Both the position numbers and the translations under genes were made by a program. From Pseudoduganella lurida (GTDB lineage: Bacteria > Pseudomonadota > Gammaproteobacteria > Burkholderiales > Burkholderiaceae_D), in the NCBI RefSeq assembly GCF_007830455.1, contig NZ_VLLB01000004.1:310001-374000 (forward strand): a stretch of 64,000 bases of DNA, written 5' to 3'. The notes under the pieces were generated by a model that had not been told where the DNA came from, did not search any database, and was given only the letters and a program-made list of their open reading frames with translations. Below are positions 25,415 to 34,218 of this stretch, piece after piece (position 1 is the first letter of the stretch; each line of letters opens with the position of its first letter).

Positions 25415-26620
25415 GTGAGCGCGCAGCAAGAACTCGATACCCGCACCGACCACCCCGACATCTCCCCCGCCATGGTATGGCTGATGGCCACCGCCACCGG
25501 CCTGATCGTCGCCAACCTGTACTACGCCCAGCCGCTCGTCGGCCCCATCAGCCGCGCCACCGGCCTCGATCCCGGCGCCGCCGGCCTGATCGTCACGCTC
25601 ACGCAGATGGGCTACTGCCTCGGCATGCTGTTCATCGTGCCGCTCGGCGACCTGGTCGAAAACCGCAAGCTGATCGTCACCGCCCTGCTGGGCACCGCCT
25701 GCGCGCTGCTTGCCGCCGCCTTCAGCAGCAACGCCATCCTGTTCCTGGCCGCCGCGTTCTGCATCGGCCTGGGCTCCGTCGCCGCGCAGATCATCGTGCC
25801 GTTCGCCTCGCACCTGGCGCGGCCGGAAAGGCGCGGCCAGGTGGTGGGCACCGTCGTCAGCGGGCTGCTGATGGGCATCATGCTGGCGCGGCCCGTCTCC
25901 AGCCTGGTTACCGATGCGCTGGGCTGGCACGCGATCTTCGTCATGTCCGCCATCGGCACCGCCGCCCTGGCCTTCGTGCTGAAGAGCCGCCTGCCGCTGC
26001 GCGAGCCGGATCACACGTCCACCTATCCGGCGCTGCTGGCCACGCTGTGGCACCTGCTGCGCACCACGCCGATCCTGCGCCGCCGCGCCGCCTACCAGTT
26101 CTGCATGTTCGGTGCGTTCAGCCTGTTCTGGACCACCGTGCCGCTGATCCTGGCCAGCGAGCCGTTCCACCTGTCGCAGACCGGCATCGCCATCTTCGCG
26201 CTGGCGGGCGTGGCCGGCGCCATCGCCTCGCCGCTGGCCGGCCGCCGCGCCGACCAGGGCAAGTCGCGCTCGACGACGGCCATCGCCCTGGTCGCCGGCA
26301 TCGTCGCCTTCGCCGCCCCGCTGCTGCTGAGCGGTGGCCGCGTGTTCGAGCTGGGCCTGCTGGTGGCCGCGTCGATCGTGCTGGATGCGGGCGTTTCGGC
26401 CAGCCTCGTCGTCGGCCAGCGGGCCATCTACGCGCTGGGCGCCGACGTGCGCTCGCGGCTGAACGGCCTGTACATGGCCATCTTCTTCCTGGGCGGCGCG
26501 CTCGGCTCCTCGCTGGGCGGCTGGATGATGGCCCACCACGGCTGGCCCGGCGTCCTGCTGACCGGCCTGCTGTTCCCCCTCACGGGCCTGGCCGTCTTCC
26601 TCACCGAACCGCGCCGCTGA
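25415..26620 (+). CDS. MFS transporter (DHA1 family)
   Basis: This 401-residue protein has 12 predicted helices and DHA1-type features (GLIVANLYYAQPLVGPI, MGYCLGMLFIVPLGDLVENRKLI as motif A). It is likely a proton-driven efflux protein of the sugar/drug exporter branch; the substrate is unknown. The GTG at 25415 follows AGGAG, which fixes the start. The longer frame to 25256 runs through the palindromic tag and is not real. Confidence 0.9.
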   Translation: MSAQQELDTRTDHPDISPAMVWLMATATGLIVANLYYAQPLVGPISRATGLDPGAAGLIVTLTQMGYCLGMLFIVPLGDLVENRKLIVTALLGTACALLAAAFSSNAILFLAAAFCIGLGSVAAQIIVPFASHLARPERRGQVVGTVVSGLLMGIMLARPVSSLVTDALGWHAIFVMSAIGTAALAFVLKSRLPLREPDHTSTYPALLATLWHLLRTTPILRRRAAYQFCMFGAFSLFWTTVPLILASEPFHLSQTGIAIFALAGVAGAIASPLAGRRADQGKSRSTTAIALVAGIVAFAAPLLLSGGRVFELGLLVAASIVLDAGVSASLVVGQRAIYALGADVRSRLNGLYMAIFFLGGALGSSLGGWMMAHHGWPGVLLTGLLFPLTGLAVFLTEPRR

Positions 26621-26629
26621 CACTACCGC

Positions 26630-26782
26630 CGAGCCCGTGTCCCACCGTGGGGTCAGGCGTAGTGACACGCACTCGGCCGTAGGCCGAAATTCAGCGGAAC
26701 GCCATGGGGAGCCGCGGTGCCAAAATGCCTCACAGACGAGCTCGTGTCACGACGCCTGACCCCAAGGGGTGACACGGGCTCG
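26630..26782. repeat. 153-bp paired inverted-repeat element (type CGTGTCA/TGACCCC)
   Basis: Two ~40-bp units lie in inverted orientation, 26630-26669 and 26743-26782. They match at about 34 of 40 positions, with a 73-base spacer. The right unit reads GAGCTCGTGTCACGACGCC then TGACCCC and TGACACGGGCT. The same arrangement recurs at 42332-42430. It has no coding capacity and looks like a small non-autonomous mobile element or REP-type doublet. Confidence 0.75.
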
Positions 26783-26814
26783 ACAGTAGCGGCAGTTGAC
26801 TCTTCCGGCGGCGG

Positions 26815-26844
26815 TTGACGCTCGCGCCGCCGTTCGCCGATACT
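26815..26844 (+). promoter_or_regulatory. Promoter predicting a leaderless gluQ mRNA
   Basis: TTGACG at 26815-26820 and GATACT at 26839-26844 are spaced 18 bases apart. The expected transcription start, 6-7 bases downstream, falls on the A of the gluQ ATG at 26851. No Shine-Dalgarno sequence is present in front of that ATG. Confidence 0.5.
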
Positions 26845-26850
26845 GCGCGC

Positions 26851-27753
26851 ATGACTTCGTACACCGGCCGTTTCGCGCCCTCTCCCACCGGTCCACTGCA
26901 CCTCGGCTCGCTCGTGGCGGCGATGGCCAGCTACCTCGATGCCAAGGTGCATCGCGGTCAGTGGCTGGTGCGCATCGAGGATCTCGACCGCGACCGCAAC
27001 GTGGCCGGCGCGGACGAGCACATCCTCGCCTCCCTGCAGCGCTGCGGCATGCAGTGGGACGGCGAAGTGACATGGCAGACGCGCCGCGAACCCCTGTACG
27101 AAGCGGCCCTGGCGCAACTGGCGCAGGACATCTACCCCTGCGGCTGCTCGCGCAAGGAAATCGCCGACTCGCAGACGCGCCTCGGCCTGGCGCACCATGG
27201 CGCGCTGGTGTACCCGGGCACCTGCCGCGCCGGCCTCGCGCCGGGCAAGGCGCCCCGCGCGCTGCGCCTGCGCACGCCGCAAGCGCCGCACCGCGTGATC
27301 GCCTTCGAGGACCGCTGGCACGGCCACGTCGAGCAGGACATCACGGCGCAGGTGGGCGACTTCGTCGTCCGCCGCGCGGACGGCTTCTGGGCCTACCAGC
27401 TGGCGGTCGTCGTCGACGATGGCGCGCAGGGCATCACGGACATCGTGCGCGGCGCCGACCTGCTCGACTCCACGCCACGCCAGCTGTACCTGCAGGAGCT
27501 GCTCGGCCTGCCGCAGCCGCGCTACCTGCACGTGCCCGTCGTCGTCAATGGCGATGGCGAGAAGCTGTCGAAACAGACCGGCGCGGCCGCGTTCGACAAC
27601 GGTGCACCAGCCGAGATGCTGCTGGCCACCAGCCTGCTGCCGGCGGCGCGCTTCCTCGGCCTCGACATCCGGGCCGACACGATTCCCGCCTTCTGGCAGG
27701 CTGCCATGCCGGCGTGGGAAAACCTGCTGCGAGCCCACGTCCACACCGCCTAA
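26851..27753 (+). CDS. gluQ: tRNA glutamyl-Q(34) synthetase
   Basis: This 300-residue truncated GluRS paralogue glutamylates the queuosine at position 34 of tRNA-Asp. Visible marks are the HLGS (HIGH-equivalent) motif after RFAPSPTGPL, the zinc ligands in CGCSRKEI and YPGTCR, and the GEKLSKQT (KMSKS) loop. The anticodon-binding domain is absent, as expected. MTSYTGRF at 26851 is the family start. Confidence 0.93.
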   Translation: MTSYTGRFAPSPTGPLHLGSLVAAMASYLDAKVHRGQWLVRIEDLDRDRNVAGADEHILASLQRCGMQWDGEVTWQTRREPLYEAALAQLAQDIYPCGCSRKEIADSQTRLGLAHHGALVYPGTCRAGLAPGKAPRALRLRTPQAPHRVIAFEDRWHGHVEQDITAQVGDFVVRRADGFWAYQLAVVVDDGAQGITDIVRGADLLDSTPRQLYLQELLGLPQPRYLHVPVVVNGDGEKLSKQTGAAAFDNGAPAEMLLATSLLPAARFLGLDIRADTIPAFWQAAMPAWENLLRAHVHTA

Positions 27754-27882
27754 AGCCGCCCTTCGCAGGAAAGCAGCCCATGCGGCTGTAGGATTGGTCC
27801 TCCGAAACACCGTGAGCTGGCGAACAGAACGCCACGGCGCGCCGGTGCACACTTCTTCCATCGTTTCAACAGGAGGTGCACC

Positions 27883-28287
27883 ATGCGACGTTCAGCCCTT
27901 TTCATCACGCTCAGCCTGGCCCTGGCCGGCGGCTCCGGCGCATTCGCCAACGACCAGATCTACAAATGCCTGGATCCGAACGGTGCCACCCTGCTGTCCG
28001 ACAAGCCTTGTGCCGTGATCGAAAGCGTGGAGGCCGATGCGGCACCCGCTGCCGGAAGCACCGATGTTGCCGCGCTGCCGACTGGCGTGGAAGCCGCCCC
28101 GGTCATCGCCGAATCCCCACGCCACGTGGTGGCCAAGGAACACTACACGCTGCCCCCGGCGGAAGTGAACCGCGACAAGTGGGCCAACCGGCAGCCTGCC
28201 ACCGCAGCGCCGCGCATCGATGTCGCCACGCTGAAGGCCGCCAAGCTGAAGCTGGAGATGTCGGATCGCACGGCCAGCCTCGACTGA
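27883..28287 (+). CDS. DUF4124-domain secreted protein
   Basis: This 134-residue protein has a cleavable signal peptide (LFITLSLALAGGSGAFA). The start of the mature chain, DQIYKCLDPNGATLLSDKPC, is the DUF4124 signature: two Cys residues in a short beta structure reported in many betaproteobacterial envelope proteins of unknown function. The remainder is low complexity. AGGAGG upstream supports the ATG at 27883. Confidence 0.8.
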   Translation: MRRSALFITLSLALAGGSGAFANDQIYKCLDPNGATLLSDKPCAVIESVEADAAPAAGSTDVAALPTGVEAAPVIAESPRHVVAKEHYTLPPAEVNRDKWANRQPATAAPRIDVATLKAAKLKLEMSDRTASLD

Positions 28288-28606
28288 TACGTCCTGTCTC
28301 CCCGCCGTCACAAGCTGCTGCGCGAATAAAGTACGTGCGGCAGCCTGCTCGACAATACCTGCCTGCGGCCATATCGCGTGCTGCTTTGCGAAGTACCCAC
28401 TGACTTTATTGCGCGGACCGCATTCCCGTTCCGACACGGCCGTATTCGCACGGCACTTTGTTACAAAATCTTCAAACTTTCCTTTTGACAGTGGGCCTCT
28501 GCGCTACCGAGAATGATTCGTCGCGTTGACCAAAAATCAACGGGCCGGTAACGCGGCCACGACGGTTCTCGTGCAGTGATCACCAATCAACCACCAAGGA
28601 ATGCAC
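28288..28606. other. Intergenic region between DUF4124 and PEP-CTERM genes
   Basis: The 319 bases hold no gene. GTTGA-N7-TCAAC at 28525-28541 is a short inverted repeat about 70 bases before the PEP-CTERM start and might be an operator, but its spacing is one base longer than an FNR box. Confidence 0.3.
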
Positions 28607-29344
28607 ATGAAGATGAAACAGGCAGCGATCGTGATGGCAATGGCCCTGGCAGCGGGCAGCGCAGCGGCGGCAACGACGGATTTCTCGTCCGGCACGCAGG
28701 GCTGGGAAGGCTCCCAGCCGCTGAACGGCATCGGCGGTTCCGGCATCGACACGTCGCAGGGCAACGGCGCACCGTCCTATCGCACCGTGATGGAGAATTT
28801 CGGCATCAGCTTCACCAACAGCACCAACACGGACTTCGTCCACGACTACACGGCCACGTCCGCCGTCACCTTCGGCATCGACGTGCAGACGCAGAGCATC
28901 CGCTTCTTCGGCCAGGAAGTGCAGCGCGACCTGATCCTGGAACTGCGCGACTACGACAACGCCACCAACGGCCTGCCGTACACGAGCGTCTGGTACAACC
29001 TGGGCACGCTGGACGCGGCCGTGGGCGGCTGGCAGCACTATTCCGTGACGATCGACGCCACCTCGTCGGTCGGGCTGCCGGCGGGCTGGGGCGGCTACGG
29101 CGCCGAGGATGCCGTGGGCAACCCGTTCCTGCCGAGCGACCGTACGTTTGCCAGCGTGCTGGCCGGCGTGGACGAAATCGCCTTCACCACCTTCCAGCCC
29201 GGCTACATGTACGGCTTCACGGACTTCGACGTGTCGGTCGACAACATCTCCGTCAGCGCCGTGCCGGAGCCAAGCACGTATGCGATGCTGGGTGCCGGCC
29301 TGCTGTTCATCGGCGCCGCCGCGCGCCGCCGCAAGCAGGGCTGA
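28607..29344 (+). CDS. PEP-CTERM sorted exoprotein
   Basis: This 245-residue protein has a signal peptide (ending near AAGSAAA), a beta-sandwich-like body, and a C-terminal VPEPSTYAMLGAGLL-type PEP motif, hydrophobic helix and ARRRKQG tail. This is the sorting signal recognised by exosortase (EpsH), which removes the tail during export with exopolysaccharide. The body is not recognised. The ATG at 28607 has AAGGA at good spacing; the ATG at 28601 is too close to it. Confidence 0.9.
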   Translation: MKMKQAAIVMAMALAAGSAAAATTDFSSGTQGWEGSQPLNGIGGSGIDTSQGNGAPSYRTVMENFGISFTNSTNTDFVHDYTATSAVTFGIDVQTQSIRFFGQEVQRDLILELRDYDNATNGLPYTSVWYNLGTLDAAVGGWQHYSVTIDATSSVGLPAGWGGYGAEDAVGNPFLPSDRTFASVLAGVDEIAFTTFQPGYMYGFTDFDVSVDNISVSAVPEPSTYAMLGAGLLFIGAAARRRKQG

Positions 29345-29446
29345 TTCTCGCACCACCCTGTCCAGCCCGTGGACAGGTGGCGGCAGCCGGGCCATCGTGC
29401 CCGGCCACTCGCTATAATCGCCGGTCCGACGACTCTTTCCGCCGCC

Positions 29447-30253
29447 ATGACCGCCACTGCCGCCCCGACCTCCGCCCCCGGCCTGCCGGTCGTCCTGCTG
29501 CACAGTTCGATGAGCTCGCGCAGCCAGTGGTCGGCGCTAATGGCAGCCCACGGCGCCGATCATCACTTCATCGCCCATCATCACTTCATCGCTCTCGACC
29601 TGCTGGGCTACGGCAAGGCGCCCTTCCCGCCGCCGGACACGCATGCCACGTTCTCGCTGGCCCATGAAGCCGATGCCGTGCTGGCAGCCCTCGCCACGCA
29701 CCTGCCGGCCGATGCCCCGTTCCACCTGATCGGCCATTCCTACGGCGGCGCCACGGCACTGCGCCTGGCGCGCCTGCATCCGCAGCGCGTGCGCTCGCTG
29801 GCCGTGTTCGAACCGGTGGCGTTCCACCTGCTCGAGGAAAGCGATGCCGGCCGCCAGGAGGTGGCGCGCGTGATCGCCGCCATCGAAGCGGCCGCCACGC
29901 CGGAAGATGCGGCCCGCGTGTTTCTCGATTACTGGAATGGAGCCGGTGCGTTCGACGCGTTGCCGGCCCCGCTGCGCGAGCGTTTCGCCGCGCAGGTGGC
30001 GAAGGTGCGGCTCGATTTCGTGGCGCTGCTGGGCGAGGCCGCCACCTTGCGCGACATGGCCGCCATCACCGCGCCGGCGCTGGTGCTGTCCGGCCGCGAC
30101 GGCCCCGCTTCCACGCGCGCCGTCGCCACACGCCTCGCATCCGCCCTGCCGAACGCCCGCTCGGCGCAGACGCCCGGCGGCCACATGGCGCCCATCACGC
30201 ATGCGGCGGAGGTGAACCGCGCGTTCATCGCTTTCCTGGCCGCGCAGGCATGA
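29447..30253 (+). CDS. Alpha/beta hydrolase
   Basis: This 268-residue alpha/beta hydrolase has an oxyanion HSSMSSRSQW segment, the nucleophile elbow GHSYGG, and a C-terminal His in GGHMAPI. The substrate is unknown. An in-frame duplication HHFIA-HHHFIA at residues ~40-50 (DNA CATCACTTCATCGCC followed by CATCATCACTTCATCGCT) lies in the loop before the second strand and may reflect recent slippage. Its stop overlaps the start of the next gene (ATGA), so the two are coupled. Confidence 0.85.
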   Translation: MTATAAPTSAPGLPVVLLHSSMSSRSQWSALMAAHGADHHFIAHHHFIALDLLGYGKAPFPPPDTHATFSLAHEADAVLAALATHLPADAPFHLIGHSYGGATALRLARLHPQRVRSLAVFEPVAFHLLEESDAGRQEVARVIAAIEAAATPEDAARVFLDYWNGAGAFDALPAPLRERFAAQVAKVRLDFVALLGEAATLRDMAAITAPALVLSGRDGPASTRAVATRLASALPNARSAQTPGGHMAPITHAAEVNRAFIAFLAAQA

Positions 30254-30834
30254 CGGCACCGGGCACGCTGTCCCCTGCCCCGTTGACGCTGACGGTACCG
30301 GGCCAGTCCCGTCCCCTCACCGAAGGCGAGATCGCCTGCTGCCGCAGCGTGTTCGGCGCTGCCGTGGCGGTCGACGCGGTGCGCGTGCATGCGCGCGGCT
30401 GGTTCCCGTTCGGGCTGCAGCTGCGCGCCACGGCAATGGCGCCGGACGGCCATATCTGGTTCCGTCCGGAAGACTGCTGCGACGATTTTTCGCGGGCCCC
30501 GGCCTGGCGGCTGCTGTGGTTCATGCACGAGATGGTGCACGTGTGGCAGTGGCAGCTGGGGTACCCGGTGATGTGGCGCGGCGCGCTGCGCCTCGGGCTG
30601 TCGTACCGCTACGAGCTGGCGCCCGACCGGCGTCTGGCCGACTACAACATGGAAGCGCAGGGCGATTTGCTGGCCGACTGGTTCGCGCTGCACCGGCTGC
30701 AGCTGCCCGGCGCGATGCGGCAGGCCCGCTACGCCGCCGACGAGCCGCTGTTCCGGGAGGTGCTGCAGGATTTCCTGCGCGACCCGGCCAGCACCTCCCA
30801 CCTGCCGCGCCGCTGGCCCCACTTCGGCCGCTGA
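30250..30834 (+). CDS. Vgr-related HExxH protein
   Basis: This 194-residue protein has LTEGEIACCRSVFGAAVAVDAVRVHARGW near the N-terminus and the zinc-protease-like HEMVHVWQ (HExxH) near residue 98. This pattern is annotated in related genomes as a vgr-related protein, with a minimal metalloprotease-like fold. No VgrG, Hcp or Rhs gene is adjacent, so any link to type VI secretion is only by name. Translation is coupled to the hydrolase through ATGA. Confidence 0.6.
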   Translation: MTAPGTLSPAPLTLTVPGQSRPLTEGEIACCRSVFGAAVAVDAVRVHARGWFPFGLQLRATAMAPDGHIWFRPEDCCDDFSRAPAWRLLWFMHEMVHVWQWQLGYPVMWRGALRLGLSYRYELAPDRRLADYNMEAQGDLLADWFALHRLQLPGAMRQARYAADEPLFREVLQDFLRDPASTSHLPRRWPHFGR

Positions 30835-30843
30835 CAGCCGGTT

Positions 30844-30972
30844 TATGTCCTCGTGCCAGGCACCGGGACATACTGACCGCCGGGTCGTGTCCTGGTGCCT
30901 CGTGTCCTGGTGCCAGGCACCGGGACATACTGACCGCCTGGTCGTGTCCTGGTGCCAGGCACCAGGACACGT
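30844..30972. repeat. Tandem GTGTCCTGGTGCC palindromic tags
   Basis: A ~57-bp unit containing TGCCAGGCACCGGGACATACTG repeats twice (30854-30899 and 30911-30953), followed by a third partial copy ending CCAGGACAC. Internal palindromes GTCCTGGTGCC/GGCACCAGGAC match the element at 35150-35218. The next 110 bases to 31080 are non-coding and resemble the segment near 25180. Confidence 0.7.
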
Positions 30973-31135
30973 GCATGAGGTCGCAGGGAACGGTTGCGCA
31001 CCGGGGTCTTGCCACAGCGCCCGGGACGGAGGAACGCAGCCAGCGGCCTGTCCGCGAGCCTGACCCCAGCCTTTCCCCTACGCGGTCAGTGCGAACGCCG
31101 AAGGCAAGGGAGCCCCCAGCCATCGCCGCCATGCT

Positions 31136-32908
31136 CTAACCGGCCCGCAACCAGTCCACCAGCGCCGGCGACTCCAGCGGCCGGCTGTACAGGTAGCCCT
31201 GCGCCTTGTCGCACTGCAGGCGCCGCACCACCTCGGCCTGCTCGGGCGTTTCGATGCCCTCGGCGACCGTGTTCATGCCCAGGCTCTGCGCCACCTTCAC
31301 GGTGGCCTCGATCAGCACGCGGTGGTGGTGGCTGGTCTCGCTCTGGCTGACGAACGAGCGGTCGATCTTCACCGTGTCGACGGGCAGCAGGTGCAGGCTG
31401 GCCAGCGACGAGTAGCCGGTGCCGAAGTCGTCCAGCGCCAGCGTGATGCCCAGCGCCTTCAGCTCGTGCAGGCGCTGCTGCACGTCGGTGTCCTGCGCGG
31501 CCAGGCTTTCCGTCACCTCCAGCTGCAGGCTGCGCTCGGGCATGCCGGTGTCGCGCAGGATGCGCGCCACGGTCTCGGACCAGCCTGGCTGCGCCAATTG
31601 CGCGCGCGACAGGTTGACGGCCATCAGCCGCGGCGCCAGCGTGCCCAGCTCCGCGCGCCAGCGCACGAAATCGCGGCAGGACCGTTCCAGCACGAAGTCG
31701 CCCAGCGCGCCGATCAGGCCGCTCTCCTCGGCCACGCCGATGAACTCGAACGGCGGCACGATGCCGCGCACCGGATGGCGCCAGCGCACCAGCGCCTCGA
31801 CGCCGGTGGAGTGGTCCGTCACGCCATCCGGCAGCAGGCCGACGACCGGCTGGTAGACGACGAACAGCTGCTCGCCCTGCAGGGCCTGGCGCAGCTCCAT
31901 CTCGATGTCGTTGCGGCGCGCGGCCCGTTCGCGCATGGCCGCTTCGAAGCGCACGTGGCGTGCGCCGCCGGCCCGCTTCGCCTCGCGCATGGCGATGCCG
32001 GCGTCGCGCAGCAGCTCGTCCGGCTCGTGGGCATCGCCCCAGGCCACGCCGATGCTGACATTGCAGACGACCTCGTGGCCGTGCATCGAAAAGCCCCGTC
32101 CCACCGCGGCGATCAGGCGGGCCGCCACGCTCTCGGCATCCTCGACGCGGCGCAGCCCGTCCAGCACGACGACGAATTCGTCGCCGCCCACGCGGGCCGC
32201 CAGCTGGCCGCCGCTGCGCACGGCGGGAATGTGGTCGGTGGGCGGGCGCAGCACGTTGCGGATGCGGTCCGCCATCAGCACCAGCAGCGCATCGCCGGCG
32301 GCCGAACCGAGCGTGTCGTTCACCTGGCGGAAGCGGTCGCAGTTCATGAACAGCACGGCAAAACCGGTATCCTCGCGCCGTCCCCCAGCCACGCGCACTT
32401 CGCCCCCATGCAGGTCGCCATGGCGGCGCAGCAGGATCGCGCGCAGTTCCTCCTGCACGGCGGCGCGGTTCGGCATGCGCGTGAGCGTGTCGGTGCGCGC
32501 CTCGGAGGACAGCCGGCTGGCCAGCCGCTCCTGCTCGCGCCGCGCTTCCAGCGTGATGTCGCTGACGGCCGCCATCAGGCGCTGCGAATCGAGCTTCATC
32601 ACGTTCAAGGACAGCACCTGCGCACCACCGGGCGCATCCGGCACCACCACGCGCAGGCCATCGACCACGTCGCCGGACGGGTTGGCGAAGGCGCTCACGG
32701 CATCGCGCAGTTGCGGCACCGCGTCGTTGAAGATGGTGAACAGGTTGTCGAGCTCGCCATCCGGTGCCAGCGGCATCAGCAGCTGCGCGGCCATCGGGTT
32801 GAGCATGTCCACCGTACCGTCCATGCCCGCCTGCAGCAGGCCGATCGGCGTGCGGTACAGGAACTGGATGAGCGCTTCGTAAGCGAGCTTGTCGTCCGCC
32901 TGCGTCAT
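31136..32908 (-). CDS. PAS-GGDEF-EAL protein (c-di-GMP phosphodiesterase, bifunctional layout)
   Basis: The protein has 590 residues and no membrane helix. An N-terminal PAS-like domain (ALIQFLYRTPIGLLQAGMDG) is paralogous to that of the upstream cyclase. A GGDEF domain with intact RVGGDEF but no RxxD I-site follows, then a complete EAL domain: EALVRW, NLSRAQL, EVTES, DDFGTGYSS, KIDRSFV, EGIE and QGYLYS. The catalytic set suggests active c-di-GMP hydrolysis; cyclase activity is uncertain. It is the third gene of the photoactive-yellow-protein operon, starting at an ATGA overlap. A much longer frame to 33964 runs through the cyclase out of frame and is spurious. Confidence 0.9.
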   Translation of the reverse strand: MTQADDKLAYEALIQFLYRTPIGLLQAGMDGTVDMLNPMAAQLLMPLAPDGELDNLFTIFNDAVPQLRDAVSAFANPSGDVVDGLRVVVPDAPGGAQVLSLNVMKLDSQRLMAAVSDITLEARREQERLASRLSSEARTDTLTRMPNRAAVQEELRAILLRRHGDLHGGEVRVAGGRREDTGFAVLFMNCDRFRQVNDTLGSAAGDALLVLMADRIRNVLRPPTDHIPAVRSGGQLAARVGGDEFVVVLDGLRRVEDAESVAARLIAAVGRGFSMHGHEVVCNVSIGVAWGDAHEPDELLRDAGIAMREAKRAGGARHVRFEAAMRERAARRNDIEMELRQALQGEQLFVVYQPVVGLLPDGVTDHSTGVEALVRWRHPVRGIVPPFEFIGVAEESGLIGALGDFVLERSCRDFVRWRAELGTLAPRLMAVNLSRAQLAQPGWSETVARILRDTGMPERSLQLEVTESLAAQDTDVQQRLHELKALGITLALDDFGTGYSSLASLHLLPVDTVKIDRSFVSQSETSHHHRVLIEATVKVAQSLGMNTVAEGIETPEQAEVVRRLQCDKAQGYLYSRPLESPALVDWLRAG

Positions 32909-34218
32909 GGGGCATCCTCCAGGTCCGGCGACCAGCGCACGATGCGGTTGCGCCCGGCCGCCTTGGCGGCATACATGGCGCGGTCGGCGCGGTGCAGCAG
33001 CGCATCCACGCCGGCCACCTGCGCATCCCAGCTGGCCACGCCGGCACTGAACGTGAAGCGGATCTCGGTGCCCTCCCACGGCACGCCCTGCAGCTCGATC
33101 GCGGCGCGCAGGCGCTCGACGACGGCGCTGGCCTGGATCACGTCCGTCGAAGGCAGCAGCACGGCGAACTCCTCGCCGCCCAGGCGCGCCACCACGTCCA
33201 CCGCGCGGAACACGCCGCGCAGGGCCTGCGCGAATGCGCCCAGCACGGCGTCGCCCGCGGCGTGGCCGTGCGTGTCGTTGATGCGCTTGAAGTGGTCCAG
33301 GTCCAGCATCACCAGCGCTACCGGGCGGGGGAAGCGCTGCGCGCGGCCCAGTTCCATCTCGACCGCGTAGAAGAAGGCACGGCGGTTCGCCACGCCCGTC
33401 AGGTGATCGCTGAAGATGGCCTGGCGCCAGGTTTCGCTGGCCTCGCGGCGGTCGGTGATATCGCGCAGCACCAGGCTGTAGGCAGGGTCCGTGTCCGGCG
33501 CCTGCGGATCGCGTTCCGGCAGCGGCGCGATCAGCACGCTGCCCCAGAACGGCGTGCCGTCGGCGCGCAGGCGCAGTCCTTCGTCCAGGCTCCAGCCGCT
33601 GTCGTCCGCCTCGCGCAGGCGGTCGCGCAGGCCTTCCGGCGTGGTGGCATCGGCCGGGTCGAACACCGAGTACGGCTGCCCGACGATGGCCTGCGTGTGG
33701 CCCGTGACGCGGCCGATGCTGGCGTTCCACTGGTCGACGCGCCCCGCGCCATCCAGGCTCACCAGCGCGTAATCCGTGATGCTGGCCAGCAGTGCGTTGA
33801 GCCATGCATCGCTCTGGCGCAGCTGGCGTTCGCGCTGGACCTGCAACGTGACATCCTGCAGCACGGCCATCAGGCGCTGGCCATTCAGCTTCAGCAGGCT
33901 GAGCGACAGGATCTGCGGCGTGTTGCGCTGGCCGCCATGCAGGTGCAGGTGCTGCCCGTCGCACACCATGCCGCTCGGCGCGGCGAAACGTTCGCAGGAC
34001 GCACGCAGGTCCGGCGCCACGTCCTGCAGCGCCGTGAACAGGTTGTCCAGACCGCCATCGCGCGACAGCGGCATCAGCAGCTGCGCGGAGATCGGATTGA
34101 TCAGCGTGATGGCGCCATCCATGTCCGCCTGCACCAGGCCCACCGGCGCCAGGTACAGGAACTGGATCAGCGCTTCGTGCTCGGCCGCTTCATCGCTGCC
34201 GGACGGAAAACCGCTCAC
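32905..34218 (-). CDS. PAS-PAS-GGDEF diguanylate cyclase
   Basis: This 437-residue cytoplasmic protein has a first PAS-like domain (ALIQFLYLAPVGLVQADMDG), a second PAS with PAC (NALLASITDYALVSLDGAG; RDITDRREA), and a GGDEF domain with GGEEF in ARLGGEEFAVLL. An RxxD I-site (RAVD) lies five residues upstream, so it should be an active, product-inhibited cyclase. The GTG at 34218 overlaps the TGA of the photoactive yellow protein gene, so translation is coupled. It is the expected output of the light sensor in this operon. Confidence 0.9.
   Translation of the reverse strand: MSGFPSGSDEAAEHEALIQFLYLAPVGLVQADMDGAITLINPISAQLLMPLSRDGGLDNLFTALQDVAPDLRASCERFAAPSGMVCDGQHLHLHGGQRNTPQILSLSLLKLNGQRLMAVLQDVTLQVQRERQLRQSDAWLNALLASITDYALVSLDGAGRVDQWNASIGRVTGHTQAIVGQPYSVFDPADATTPEGLRDRLREADDSGWSLDEGLRLRADGTPFWGSVLIAPLPERDPQAPDTDPAYSLVLRDITDRREASETWRQAIFSDHLTGVANRRAFFYAVEMELGRAQRFPRPVALVMLDLDHFKRINDTHGHAAGDAVLGAFAQALRGVFRAVDVVARLGGEEFAVLLPSTDVIQASAVVERLRAAIELQGVPWEGTEIRFTFSAGVASWDAQVAGVDALLHRADRAMYAAKAAGRNRIVRWSPDLEDAP

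Noticed and set aside
28525..28541. GTTGA-N7-TCAAC as an FNR box before the PEP-CTERM gene
   Set aside because: The spacing between half-sites is one base longer than the FNR consensus, and only the inner TTGA/TCAA match.
31136..33964. A 942-residue minus-strand frame joining the GGDEF-EAL gene to upstream sequence
   Set aside because: Its N-terminal ~350 residues are read out of frame through the cyclase gene; the real start at 32908 has a stop/start overlap and the PAS domain.
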